DNA of 32,088 nucleotides, taken from contig JAEUOG010000022.1 of assembly GCA_016790815.1 (NCBI GenBank), positions 1-32,088 on the forward strand, in the 5' to 3' direction. The notes below the pieces were generated by a model. It did not search any database and was not told where the DNA came from. It worked only from the letters and a program-made list of their open reading frames with translations. Origin of the DNA: Dechloromonas sp. (GTDB lineage: Bacteria > Pseudomonadota > Gammaproteobacteria > Burkholderiales > Rhodocyclaceae). The translations under genes and the position numbers were made by a program. Below, in pieces: positions 6,339-13,639 of the stretch (its first letter is position 1; every line of letters begins with the position of its first letter).

Positions 6339-8483
6339 TTACCCCCTGCGCCAGGCGTGGAATCGTTCCACCCAGGCCAGAAGCCCCTGCGGCGCATGCG
6401 CCTTCTTCCAGTTGCCGGCAACGTACTTGTTCGCCTCGGCCAGGGTCGGATAGATGTGGATGGTGCCGAGTATCTTGTTCAGCCCGATGCCTTGCTTCAT
6501 GGCCAGCACGTATTCGGCGATCAGGTCACCGGCATGTTCGCCGACAATGGTGACGCCGAGTATCTTGTCCTTGCCCGGCACGTTCAGCACCTTGAGCAGG
6601 CCGTGCGCCTCGCTGTCGGCGATGGCGCGGTCCAGGTCGTCAATGCCGTAGGTCGTGACCTCGTAGGGAATCCCTTTTTCCTTGGCTTCCAGTTCGTTCA
6701 GTCCGACACGGGCGACTTCCGGTTCGACGAAGGTGGCCCACGGAATCACCGAATAATCGGCCTTGAATTTTTTGAAGGGGTCGAACAGTGCATTGACCGC
6801 GGCATACCAGGCCTGGTGGGCGGCGGCATGGGTGAACTGGAAGGGCCCGGCAACGTCACCGGCGGCGTAGATATTCGGGTAATTGGTTTGCAGGAACTCG
6901 TTGGTATCGACGGTGCGTCCGGTCGGAATACCCAGTTCTTCGAGGCCGAATCCCTTGAGGTTGGCGACGCGGCCGACAGCGACCAGCACGGCATCGAAGG
7001 GAATGCGTATGTCCTGTCCTTCGTGTTCGGCAATCAGGATTTTCTCGCCGTTCTCGATGACAAATTGCTTGGCCCGGTGATTGAGCAGGACATCAATTCC
7101 CTCGGCCCGGAAGCGCTGGGCGACCAGTTCGGATATTTCCGGGTCTTCGCGAATCATGATGCGCGGCGCCATTTCGACCTGGGTCACCTTGGCCCCGAGG
7201 CGTGCGAAGGCCTGCGTCAGTTCCGAGCCGATCGGGCCGCCACCGAGCACGACCAGACGTTTGGGCAATTCGCGCAGATTCCAGACGTTGTCCGAGGTCA
7301 GGTAGCCGACTTCCTCAATGCCCGGAATCGGCGGCACGAAAGGCCGGGCGCCGGTGGCGATGACGACGCTGCGTGTGGTCAGGCGTTGCGTGCTGCCGTC
7401 CTCACGGGTGATGTCGACTTCCCACGGCGATACGATTTTCGCGCTGCCCTGAACGACATCGACGCCCAACTCGGTGTAACGCTCGACCGAATCGTGTGGC
7501 TCGATGGTCTTGATGACGGATTGCACGCGCTCCATCACATCGGAAAACGCGAACCGGGCACTGGCTGAAGCGATGCCGAATTCCTGCGAACGACTGACAT
7601 GCGACAGGAACTTGGCCGAGCGGATCAGCGCCTTCGAGGGCACGCAGCCGGTATTCAGGCAATCGCCGCCCAGCTTGTGCTTTTCGACCAAGGTCACCTT
7701 GGCCTTGACCGCTGCAGCGATGTAGGAAGTGACCAGGCCGGCGCTACCGCCGCCGATGACCACCAGATTGCGGTCGAAGCGGGCCGGCTTCTTCCAGTTG
7801 GCGAATACCTTGTTCATGCGAACGATCTCCACGATCTTGCGGGCAATCAGGGGAAAGATGCCGAGCAGAATGAAAGAGCCGAGCAGGGCGGGCGAGAGAA
7901 TGCCGGAGAGGGATTCCAGCTTGGCCAGCTGAGTGCCGGCATTGACGTAAACCACTGTCCCGGCAAGCATGCCAAGCTGACTGACCCAGAAGTAGGTCCG
8001 GGTTTTCATGACCGTCAGGCCGAGCAGCAGGTTGACCAGGAAAAACGGGAATGCCGGTACCAGACGCAAGGTAAACAGATAGAAACCGCCTTCGCGGCGC
8101 ACACCTTCGTCAATGGCGGCCAGGCGCTGGCCGAAACGCTTGCTCACCCAGTCACGCAGCAGAAAACGTGACATCAGGAAGGCAAGGGTGGCGCCGATTG
8201 TCGATGCGAAAGAAACAATCACCGTGCCCCAGATCAGGCCGAAGATGGCGCCGCCAGCGAGTGTCAGCAGCGCGGCACCGGGGAAGGAAAGGGCGGTGAC
8301 GATGACGTACACCACGAAATATCCGGCAACGCTCAATAGCGGATTGCTGGCCCGGAAAGCCTCGATGGCGGCTTGCTGATTCTTGAGCGACTGCAGGCTC
8401 AGGTATTGACCCAGGTCGAAATGAACATACAAACCGGCCAACACACCAATGAGCCCGAGCAGTGCCAGTTTCTTGGGGTTCAT
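6339..8483 (-). CDS. TVP38/TMEM64 membrane domain fused to a mercuric-reductase-like FAD disulfide oxidoreductase
   Basis: A 714-aa two-part protein. Residues 1-225 are a TVP38/TMEM64 (DedA-like) membrane domain with helices near 5-20, 50-70, 80-105, 140-160, 165-185 and 195-215; FPGAALLTLAGGAIFG and RLVPAFPFFLVN are its signatures. Residues 238-705 form a class I pyridine nucleotide-disulfide oxidoreductase: FAD motif GGGSAG (244-249), redox pair Cys275/Cys280 in GGDCLNTGCVPSK, NAD motif GGGPIGSE, AAGDVAG, and the C-terminal HxYPTLAE that supplies the His-Glu base pair. No mercuric-reductase C-terminal CC and no N-terminal metal-binding CxxC are present, so it is not a canonical MerA. It probably passes NAD(P)H electrons to a thiol or oxidised substrate at the membrane. 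It is the first gene after a putative ECF-type promoter and leads the 3' half of the cluster. Confidence 0.9.
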   Translation of the reverse strand: MNPKKLALLGLIGVLAGLYVHFDLGQYLSLQSLKNQQAAIEAFRASNPLLSVAGYFVVYVIVTALSFPGAALLTLAGGAIFGLIWGTVIVSFASTIGATLAFLMSRFLLRDWVSKRFGQRLAAIDEGVRREGGFYLFTLRLVPAFPFFLVNLLLGLTVMKTRTYFWVSQLGMLAGTVVYVNAGTQLAKLESLSGILSPALLGSFILLGIFPLIARKIVEIVRMNKVFANWKKPARFDRNLVVIGGGSAGLVTSYIAAAVKAKVTLVEKHKLGGDCLNTGCVPSKALIRSAKFLSHVSRSQEFGIASASARFAFSDVMERVQSVIKTIEPHDSVERYTELGVDVVQGSAKIVSPWEVDITREDGSTQRLTTRSVVIATGARPFVPPIPGIEEVGYLTSDNVWNLRELPKRLVVLGGGPIGSELTQAFARLGAKVTQVEMAPRIMIREDPEISELVAQRFRAEGIDVLLNHRAKQFVIENGEKILIAEHEGQDIRIPFDAVLVAVGRVANLKGFGLEELGIPTGRTVDTNEFLQTNYPNIYAAGDVAGPFQFTHAAAHQAWYAAVNALFDPFKKFKADYSVIPWATFVEPEVARVGLNELEAKEKGIPYEVTTYGIDDLDRAIADSEAHGLLKVLNVPGKDKILGVTIVGEHAGDLIAEYVLAMKQGIGLNKILGTIHIYPTLAEANKYVAGNWKKAHAPQGLLAWVERFHAWRRG

Positions 8484-8538
8484 GAAAAATTCCTGCCTAA
8501 TTTCGTTAAAGGGTTACGCGATAAGCTCACCCGTAATG

Positions 8539-8570
8539 ATTAGTCGCAGGAAGCAGCACCTTCCTTACAC
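8539..8570 (-). promoter_or_regulatory. Putative ECF-sigma-type promoter of the FAD/TVP38 operon
   Basis: On the minus strand GTGTAAG (8570-8564), a 17-nt spacer and CGACTAAT (8546-8539) lie 55 nt before the start at 8483. The same two blocks with a 16-nt spacer precede arsS. No TTGACA/TATAAT pair is seen. TGTAA-type -35 and CGnCTAA-type -10 blocks recall ECF-sigma promoters; assignment is inference from the duplication. Confidence 0.55.
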
Positions 8571-8594
8571 CGTGGGCAGAATTTTGCTGCATTG

Positions 8595-8642
8595 AGCCGG
8601 GCGGCGGGGGGCGTCAGGAAGCTCGCACCCACGCGCCCGGCT
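8595..8642 (-). other. GC-rich hairpin after msrA
   Basis: Perfect 9-bp arms AGCCGGGCG (8595-8603) and CGCCCGGCT (8634-8642) enclose a 30-nt loop with nested GCGT/ACGC pairing. The hairpin starts 8 nt past the msrA stop. There is no T-run on the minus strand, so it is a poor intrinsic terminator; it may mark the 3' end of, or protect, the msrBA mRNA. Confidence 0.4.
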
Positions 8643-8649
8643 GCATCGC

Positions 8650-9261
8650 TTACTTGCGATCGCCCCACAACTGCTGGACGCGTGCATCCCGGCCGCAGCC
8701 TGAACGATAGTACGCGTAGCGGATCGGGTTCTTCTTGTAATAGTCCTGATGGTATTCCTCGGCCGGCCAGAAGGTCGAAGCCGGAAGCACCTCGGTGTAG
8801 ATCACCGGAAAGCGCGCACTCTTGAGCAAGGCATCACGGCTGGCTTCAGCTGCGTTTTTCTCGGCATCGTTCTGCCAGTAGATGCCGCTGCGGTACTGGC
8901 TGCCTGCATCGCAGAACTGGCGATCCTTGACGGTCGGGTCGATGTGCCGCCAGAAGTACTCCACCAGTTGCGGGTAGCTGACTTTTTTCGGGTCATAGAT
9001 CACGCGCACCGCCTCGGTGTGCCCGGTCCTGCCAGAACTGACCGCTTCGTAGCTTGGGTTCTTCGTCGGGCCCGCTGTGTAACCGGATTCGACTTCGATG
9101 ACGCCGGGCAACTTTTCAAAGTCGGCTTCGATGCACCAGAAACAGCCGCCGGCAAACAACGCGCTGGCCTTGGCTGCCTGGGGTTCCAGCGCCAGAGTCT
9201 GGAAACTCGCCGTCAGCGCGGCTATTGCTGCGGTCGACCGGAAAAAATGATTGATTTTCAT
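8650..9261 (-). CDS. msrA: Peptide methionine-S-sulfoxide reductase MsrA, exported
   Basis: A 203-aa MsrA that reduces the S-epimer of methionine sulfoxide in proteins. The start at 9261 overlaps the msrB stop as ATGA and gives an N-terminal signal peptide (MKINHFFRSTAAIAALTASF, likely cleavage near LALE), so it is probably periplasmic. The catalytic GGCFWC (about 38-43) is intact, followed by GYTAGPTKNPSYEAVSSG, the HTEAV block and the QYRSGIYW signature. EYHQDYY and a late Cys in SGCGRD could serve as resolving thiol. The signal-peptide codons overlap a copy of the dispersed repeat (9226-9260). The gene is coupled to an exported MsrB, forming a periplasmic methionine-repair pair next to a sigma-factor-like promoter. 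Confidence 0.95.
   Translation of the reverse strand: MKINHFFRSTAAIAALTASFQTLALEPQAAKASALFAGGCFWCIEADFEKLPGVIEVESGYTAGPTKNPSYEAVSSGRTGHTEAVRVIYDPKKVSYPQLVEYFWRHIDPTVKDRQFCDAGSQYRSGIYWQNDAEKNAAEASRDALLKSARFPVIYTEVLPASTFWPAEEYHQDYYKKNPIRYAYYRSGCGRDARVQQLWGDRK
9226..9260 (+). repeat. Dispersed CGGTCRACC repeat, copy in msrA signal peptide
   Basis: Reads TTGCTGCGGTCGACCGG, six As, then TGATTGATTTTC on the plus strand. The first 22 bases match the intergenic copy at 24362 exactly. The distal half has diverged. It encodes the FFRSTAAIAA part of the MsrA leader. Confidence 0.7.
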
Positions 9262-9755
9262 GTCAGCAGCGCCGGCAGTGCGTCGCCCTTGGCGACAAAT
9301 TTGAGTGCGATACCATTGTTGCAGTAACGCTTTCCAGTCGGTTTCGGGCCATCGTCGAAAACATGCCCCTGATGCCCGCCGCAATGCGAGCAGTGATACT
9401 CGGTACGCGGGAGGATCAGCTTGAAATCGGTCGAAGTACCGACGGCGCCGGCCAGCGGCTGCCAGAAACTCGGCCAGCCGGTGCCGCTCTCGTATTTATG
9501 GGCGCTGTCGAACAGCGGATTGTTGCAGGCGGCGCAGATAAAGGTGCCAGCGCGTTTTTCGGCGTTCAACGGGCTACTGCCAGCGCGCTCGGTACCATCC
9601 TCGAAAAGCACGACGTAGGCGTCTGGCGGCAGCTGCTTTTTCCATTCAGCGCGGCTTTTGTTGAGCGGAAACTTGCTGGCTGCCGAAACGCCGAAGGGAA
9701 GGGCGCTGGCGGCAATCAGCCCGGATACGCGGGCAATCCAGTGGCGACGGTTCAT
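9258..9755 (-). CDS. msrB: Peptide methionine-R-sulfoxide reductase MsrB, exported
   Basis: A 165-aa MsrB reducing the R-epimer of methionine sulfoxide. The leader MNRRHWIARVSGLIAASAL with an RR pair and Ala-rich stretch looks like a Tat or Sec signal, cleaved near SAA-SKF, so it should act in the periplasm. The SelR domain follows: zinc pairs CAAC and CSHC, the GTGWPSFWQP block, GGHQGHVFDDGP, and catalytic Cys in RYCNN. The start has a GAGGAA ribosome-binding site 6-7 nt upstream. It lies 56 nt after phnC and its stop overlaps msrA. Separate exported MsrA and MsrB differ from the fused PilB-type enzymes. Confidence 0.95.
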   Translation of the reverse strand: MNRRHWIARVSGLIAASALPFGVSAASKFPLNKSRAEWKKQLPPDAYVVLFEDGTERAGSSPLNAEKRAGTFICAACNNPLFDSAHKYESGTGWPSFWQPLAGAVGTSTDFKLILPRTEYHCSHCGGHQGHVFDDGPKPTGKRYCNNGIALKFVAKGDALPALLT

Positions 9756-9811
9756 GATTTTTCCTCTCTACTTCTTGCTGATAAGACGTGTTTCCATGAC
9801 GAGTCGTTCCC

Positions 9812-10615
9812 TCAAGAAAATGCTGAGCGCCGGGGGCTATCCGGCAGTTGCCAGGGAACAGCGGGAACGGTCTCGTCGGGGCGATACAAATTGGTCAGTT
9901 TTTGGTCGTCGACCGCAGAAAGCGGCAAATCGAAGGCGATCCGGCCGCTTTTCAGGCCGATGACCCGATCGGCCAGCAAGGGCAGCAAGGACGGGTTGTG
10001 GACGATAGTGACCAGCGTAGCATGGCTCGCCGCCTGGGCCAGCAGGTGACAAACCTCGCCTGCGGCGGCCGGATCGAGCGCCGCCGTCGGTTCGTCGGCG
10101 AGAATGAGTTTTGGCCGCTGGACAAGCAGGCGGGCGATGGCGATCTTCTGCCGTTCGCCGCCGGAAAGCTTGTCGGCCCGTGTCGTGGCGCGGGCCAGCA
10201 GGCCGACGTCGTGCAGCGCAGCTTCGGCAGCGCTGACCTCGTCAGCCGGAAAATGGCGAACCCAGCTACGCCAGCCGGTGACGCGACCGAGGCTGCCGAT
10301 CAGCACGTTTTCCAGCGCACTCAGGCGACCCACCAGATGCAGGCCTTGGTGGATCTGTCCAACTTCGCGGCGCAGGGCGCGCAGTTCCCGGGGAGACGGG
10401 CTGCCGCTCAGATCGTGGGCGAGCACGTCGACCCGGCCATGCGCTGCCGGCATGAAGCCGGTCAGCAGGCGGAGCAGCGTCGATTTGCCGGCGCCATTGT
10501 GGCCGACGATGGCGATGCGCTCGCCGTGGCAGATGTTCAGCGTGCCGACATCGAGCAGCGACCGTCCTCCGGCAATGCAGCACACCTGCTGCAGGGAAAT
10601 GACCATTCCGTTCAT
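9812..10615 (-). CDS. phnC: Phosphonate-type ABC transporter ATP-binding protein (PhnC-like)
   Basis: A 267-aa ABC ATPase for a PhnCDE-type importer. Walker A GHNGAGKST lies at about residues 36-44, the signature LSGGERQK mid-protein, Walker B LILADEPTAALD after it, and a late switch His in TIVHN. The PhnC-like Q-loop region GQIHQGLHLVGRLSALENVL matches the phosphonate subfamily. I choose the ATG at 10615 because it overlaps the permease stop as ATGA. The gene order here is D-E-C rather than the common C-D-E. The C-terminal 40 residues after the H-loop are short of extra domains. Substrate is not determined by this subunit. Confidence 0.9.
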   Translation of the reverse strand: MNGMVISLQQVCCIAGGRSLLDVGTLNICHGERIAIVGHNGAGKSTLLRLLTGFMPAAHGRVDVLAHDLSGSPSPRELRALRREVGQIHQGLHLVGRLSALENVLIGSLGRVTGWRSWVRHFPADEVSAAEAALHDVGLLARATTRADKLSGGERQKIAIARLLVQRPKLILADEPTAALDPAAAGEVCHLLAQAASHATLVTIVHNPSLLPLLADRVIGLKSGRIAFDLPLSAVDDQKLTNLYRPDETVPAVPWQLPDSPRRSAFS

Positions 10616-11505
10616 GACAGAGCCTGCCGGATACGCCGGCTGACGGCGTCGAAGGCGGAAACCATCAGCGCGATGACGATCAACACGGTTGATAACCGGC
10701 CCCACTGGAACAGCGAGGTCGCTTCGGTAATCAACAGGCCAAGCCCGCCGGCGCCGATCAGGCCGAGGATGGTCGAGTCGCGAATGTTGAATTCCCAGAC
10801 GTAAAGGTGGCTGGAAACGAATTGCGGCAGCACCGAGGGCCAGACGGCGTTGAAGAAGACCTGATCGGGCGTTGCGCCGACACTGCGTACGGCGTCGATG
10901 GCCGCCATGTCGAGCGACTCGATGGCTTCGGCGAACAGCTTGCCGTAGGTGCCCATCGAATGCAGCCCGATGGCCAGAATGCCAGCGGTCGGGCCGAGTC
11001 CAACGATGCCGACCAGCACCAGCCCGAAGACCAGCGTATGGATGGAGCGGGCGACGTCAAGTACCCCCTTGGCCAGCCAGGCCAGTGGCTTCGGCGCGGC
11101 CAGATTGCGTGCAGTCAATACGGCCAGAGGCAGGGCGAGCAGGGCCCCGAGCAACGAGCCCAGCGTGGCGATGCGGATGGTCGTCCAGGTGGCACGGCCG
11201 AGGCCAGCCAGGTAATCGGCTTCGACTTCCTGGCGGTTTTCGACGCGCAGCACCGTGCCGTCGTCGCTCTTGTATTGGAGATTCGGGTTACCGAACCAGA
11301 GATCGAGAAAGCTGGGGTGAGCGAATTCGCCTGCCGTCTTGACCAGATTGGCCAAAGGATTACGCCCCAGCGACAGTTCGTCGTCGCGCGCCAGCGTGCC
11401 AAGGCAGGCAGCGACAAGCAGCGCGTAGATCAGCGTCAGCCCGAGAAAACCGAGCCGGCCGCTGAAACGATTGACGAAATGGTTCGTCAGGGCGTGGACA
11501 CTCAT
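10612..11505 (-). CDS. phnE: Phosphonate-type ABC transporter permease (PhnE-like)
   Basis: A 297-aa inner-membrane permease. One N-terminal helix (about 18-36) is followed by a roughly 70-residue periplasmic segment, then five or so helices. The cytoplasmic coupling (EAA-type) loop is GKLFAEAIESLDMAAIDAVRSVGATPDQVF, as in PhnE. The start overlaps the phnD stop by one nucleotide (TAATG) and the stop overlaps phnC as ATGA, so translation is coupled along the operon. A single permease gene implies a homodimer. Confidence 0.9.
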   Translation of the reverse strand: MSVHALTNHFVNRFSGRLGFLGLTLIYALLVAACLGTLARDDELSLGRNPLANLVKTAGEFAHPSFLDLWFGNPNLQYKSDDGTVLRVENRQEVEADYLAGLGRATWTTIRIATLGSLLGALLALPLAVLTARNLAAPKPLAWLAKGVLDVARSIHTLVFGLVLVGIVGLGPTAGILAIGLHSMGTYGKLFAEAIESLDMAAIDAVRSVGATPDQVFFNAVWPSVLPQFVSSHLYVWEFNIRDSTILGLIGAGGLGLLITEATSLFQWGRLSTVLIVIALMVSAFDAVSRRIRQALS

Positions 11506-12371
11506 TACCTGGCCTGCAGTTTTCCGGTCGCCAGGCCAGCATCGCGGATTGGCTTGTAGAAGGCGTTATCGCGGCTGACGAAGCCGGTGTAATGCGGCGG
11601 CAGCAGCTTGGGGTTGCTCTTCAGTGCTTCGCCGACATCACTGAGGGCGCCCTGGAGCTGGCCGATCAGCTTCTTGTCGCCGGCCAGCGCGTTGCTCACG
11701 GCAAAAGCGTCATTGGGCAGCGGAGCAGAGGTCCAGATAATCTTTGAGTCTTCGGCCTTGATCAGGCCTTGTTCGATCATCGCGTTGCGGTTTCGGTTGT
11801 AGTCGGCACCGGCATCAAGCACGCCCTGGGTGACCTGGGTTTCGATTGCCTGGTGCGAGGTATGGACCACCTTGCCGAAATATTTCTCCGGCGTGATGCC
11901 CTGCGTCATCAGGTAGTGCAACGGAATCAGGTAGCCGGACGTCGAGCCCTTGTCGCCAAAGGCGAAGGTCTTGCCCTTGAGGTCGGCCAGGGTGTTGATG
12001 CCGGATTTCGGGTGGGTGATCGTGATGGCGAAATACTCGGGCTTGCCATCGTAAAGGATGGTCGAAATGACCTGGGCGCCGGCCTGATGATTGGCCAGTA
12101 CGTAGCCCCACGGACCCATCAGGGCGATGTCGGTTTCACCGTTGGCCAGCGATTTGGCGAGCCCTTCCCAACTATCGACCGTGCGTAATTCGACCGGGCG
12201 GTTGAGTTTTTTCGACAGATAGTCGGCCAGGGGGCGATAGGTTGCATCGTTCTTGTCCCGGTCCGGCTGGAAGAGGCCGACGCCAAATTTGAGCGGGGGC
12301 TCGGCGGCGCTTGCCCCGCCAGCGATCAGGGTGCAGGCCAGCAGGGCGAGAATTTTGGCGGATATTTTCAT
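11505..12371 (-). CDS. phnD: Phosphate/phosphite/phosphonate-type substrate-binding protein (PhnD-like)
   Basis: A 288-aa periplasmic binding protein. The signal peptide MKISAKILALLACTLIAGGASA is cleaved before AEPPLKFGV. The PhnD fold is clear: YRPLADYLSKKLNRPVELR, DIALMGPWGYVLA, YFAITITHPKSGI and the anion-binding GDKGSTSGYLIP loop. The mature protein has no Cys, so it is unlikely to be an AioX-type arsenite binder even though AioX belongs to this fold. Ligand could be phosphonate, phosphite, phosphate or an analogue. It starts with an AGGA-type ribosome-binding site, 27 nt after arsS, and is the first transporter gene. Confidence 0.9.
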   Translation of the reverse strand: MKISAKILALLACTLIAGGASAAEPPLKFGVGLFQPDRDKNDATYRPLADYLSKKLNRPVELRTVDSWEGLAKSLANGETDIALMGPWGYVLANHQAGAQVISTILYDGKPEYFAITITHPKSGINTLADLKGKTFAFGDKGSTSGYLIPLHYLMTQGITPEKYFGKVVHTSHQAIETQVTQGVLDAGADYNRNRNAMIEQGLIKAEDSKIIWTSAPLPNDAFAVSNALAGDKKLIGQLQGALSDVGEALKSNPKLLPPHYTGFVSRDNAFYKPIRDAGLATGKLQAR

Positions 12372-12398
12372 GGTGATTCCTGAACAGGATGGGTTGAT

Positions 12399-13403
12399 TT
12401 AAGTGCTGGCATTCGCTGGTTGGGCTTCTTCAATCTCGGCATGGTCGAGTGCGCCGCCGCAACTGCTGCCCTGGCCGGCCGTACAGCCGTAGCAATGATC
12501 GGCTACCCGGATCGGGCGACCAGCCAGGTCGGCTTCGAGCAGGTCGGCCAGATGAACGGGGCCAGCTTCTTGACCACCCAGTTCGAGTTTGAGCATCTGG
12601 TTGAAGTCGCAATCAAAGACCTCGCCCTGCCAACTGACTGAAATCAGTGAGCGACACATCACGCCATCCAGGTTGGCAGGCTGGTAGGCGCCTTTGAGTA
12701 GCTCCATGTAATCCTGGAATTCGTTTCGCGTCACGAGCTGGCTGCCAAAACGCTGAATCGGCATGTTGGTCAGTGCAAAAAGCTGGTTGAAGACAATGCC
12801 GTAACGTGCAGCCAGTTGCTCCTTGTAAGCCTGCTCCAGCTTTTGCTGGTCGGGCGGCAGGCTGGGGCCGAGGGGGTTGTAAACCAGATTCAGAATACGG
12901 CCGCTACCCGCCTGGCCATAGCCCAGGGCGTTGAGTTTGCGCAAGCCCGCGATGCTGGCCTGGAAAGCGCCATCTCCGCGCTGGGCATTGACGTTTTCTT
13001 CCAGATAGCACGGCAGGGAGGCAACAATCTCCACGTTCTGTTCGGCAAGGAACTCGGCCATCGTCTCGTAGCCTGGTTCGCTCAGGATGGTCAGGTTGCA
13101 GCGATCGATGACGCGCATACCCAGTTCTCTGGCCGCGCTGACCAGACGGCGGAAGTTGGGGTTCATCTCCGGCGCTCCGCCGGTCAGATCAAGCGTTTGC
13201 ACCGCTTGTCTACGTGCAAATTCGAGCAGCACGTTCATGGTTTCCCAGCTCATTTCCTCGGTTCGCTTGGGGCTGGCGGCGACGTGGCAGTGGAAACAGG
13301 ACTGATTGCAGCGGTAACCGAGATTGGCTTGGAGTGTTTCAAGCCGGCGGCGCTTGATTGCCGGAAACGCTGTCTTGACCAACAAGGGGAAAGTGTCGTG
13401 CAT
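12399..13403 (-). CDS. arsS: Arsenosugar-biosynthesis-type radical SAM protein (ArsS/TIGR04167)
   Basis: A 334-aa radical SAM enzyme. The [4Fe-4S] motif CNQSCFHC (CxxxCxxC, about residues 32-39) binds SAM, followed by TGGAPEMNP. The C-terminal DUF3641 part has CRSLISVSWQGEVFDCDFNQML and CYGCTAGQGSSCGG, a Cys-rich patch that can hold a further cluster. TIGR04167 enzymes attach the 5'-deoxyadenosyl group of SAM to methylated arsenic to start arsenosugar synthesis, as shown for cyanobacterial ArsS. No arsM methyltransferase is in this window, so the substrate here is unproven. Some relatives carry selenocysteine; this one uses ordinary Cys codons throughout. A GGAG ribosome-binding site precedes the ATG at 13403. 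Confidence 0.88.
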   Translation of the reverse strand: MHDTFPLLVKTAFPAIKRRRLETLQANLGYRCNQSCFHCHVAASPKRTEEMSWETMNVLLEFARRQAVQTLDLTGGAPEMNPNFRRLVSAARELGMRVIDRCNLTILSEPGYETMAEFLAEQNVEIVASLPCYLEENVNAQRGDGAFQASIAGLRKLNALGYGQAGSGRILNLVYNPLGPSLPPDQQKLEQAYKEQLAARYGIVFNQLFALTNMPIQRFGSQLVTRNEFQDYMELLKGAYQPANLDGVMCRSLISVSWQGEVFDCDFNQMLKLELGGQEAGPVHLADLLEADLAGRPIRVADHCYGCTAGQGSSCGGALDHAEIEEAQPANAST

Positions 13404-13429
13404 CGTGCAACTCCGAATAGGGTTTAAGC

Positions 13430-13460
13430 ATTAGTCGGAGCAGGCAGCCAATGCTTACAC
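13430..13460 (-). promoter_or_regulatory. Putative ECF-sigma-type promoter of arsS-phnDEC-msrBA
   Basis: On the minus strand GTGTAAG (13460-13454), a 16-nt spacer and CGACTAAT (13437-13430) lie 27 nt before arsS. Both blocks are identical to those at 8570-8539, and the spacers share a GCTGC/CTGC stretch. The -35-like block is also half of an inverted repeat CTTAC-N4-GTAAG (13454-13467 region), a possible operator. Confidence 0.55.
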
Positions 13461-13540
13461 GCGTAAGTGAATAAAGTGCAGGCCAGCAATCCGATGTGGT
13501 CTGAACAATAGATCAGATCAGTGCTGTGCAGGAAGGAGGG

Positions 13541-13616
13541 GGTTGAGCTGATTCTCAACCTTTGGTTTGGTCCCGTCACACTACGACTCGTGTAATTTAA
13601 CATAATACAAATTATG
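13541..13616. promoter_or_regulatory. Inverted repeats in the dnaE2-arsS gap
   Basis: The 236-bp gap 13404-13639 holds the arsS promoter element and two more palindromes. One is GGTTGAG, a 6-nt loop, CTCAACC (13541-13560). The other is CATAAT-acaa-ATTATG (13601-13616). Neither has a T-run on the minus strand, so they do not look like a dnaE2 terminator. They may be operators or mRNA structures. No ORF is supported in the gap. Confidence 0.4.
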
Positions 13617-13639
13617 CGCGCAATACGGCAACTTGGCGC

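Noticed and set aside
6357-7568. Long plus-strand open frame opposite the FAD/TVP38 gene (403 codons)
   Set aside because: It mirrors the codon bias of the real minus-strand gene, has no ribosome-binding site and no recognisable domain. The same holds for long antisense frames at 13925-15112 and 9848-10804.
8029-8052. Possible repeat copy (GGTTGACC, then GGAAAAACGGGAA)
   Set aside because: It lacks the CGGT end and the AATTGAAA block, and encodes the conserved PFFLVNLLLG of the TVP38 domain, so coincidence is enough.
11505-12371. PhnD-like protein as an AioX-type arsenite sensor
   Set aside because: AioX needs a Cys for arsenite; the mature protein here has none and keeps the STSGY anion-binding loop, and no AioSR genes are nearby.
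12399-13403. Selenocysteine in the arsS-type gene
   Set aside because: Some TIGR04167 proteins use Sec, but the frame here has no internal TGA and the Cys-rich end uses ordinary Cys codons.
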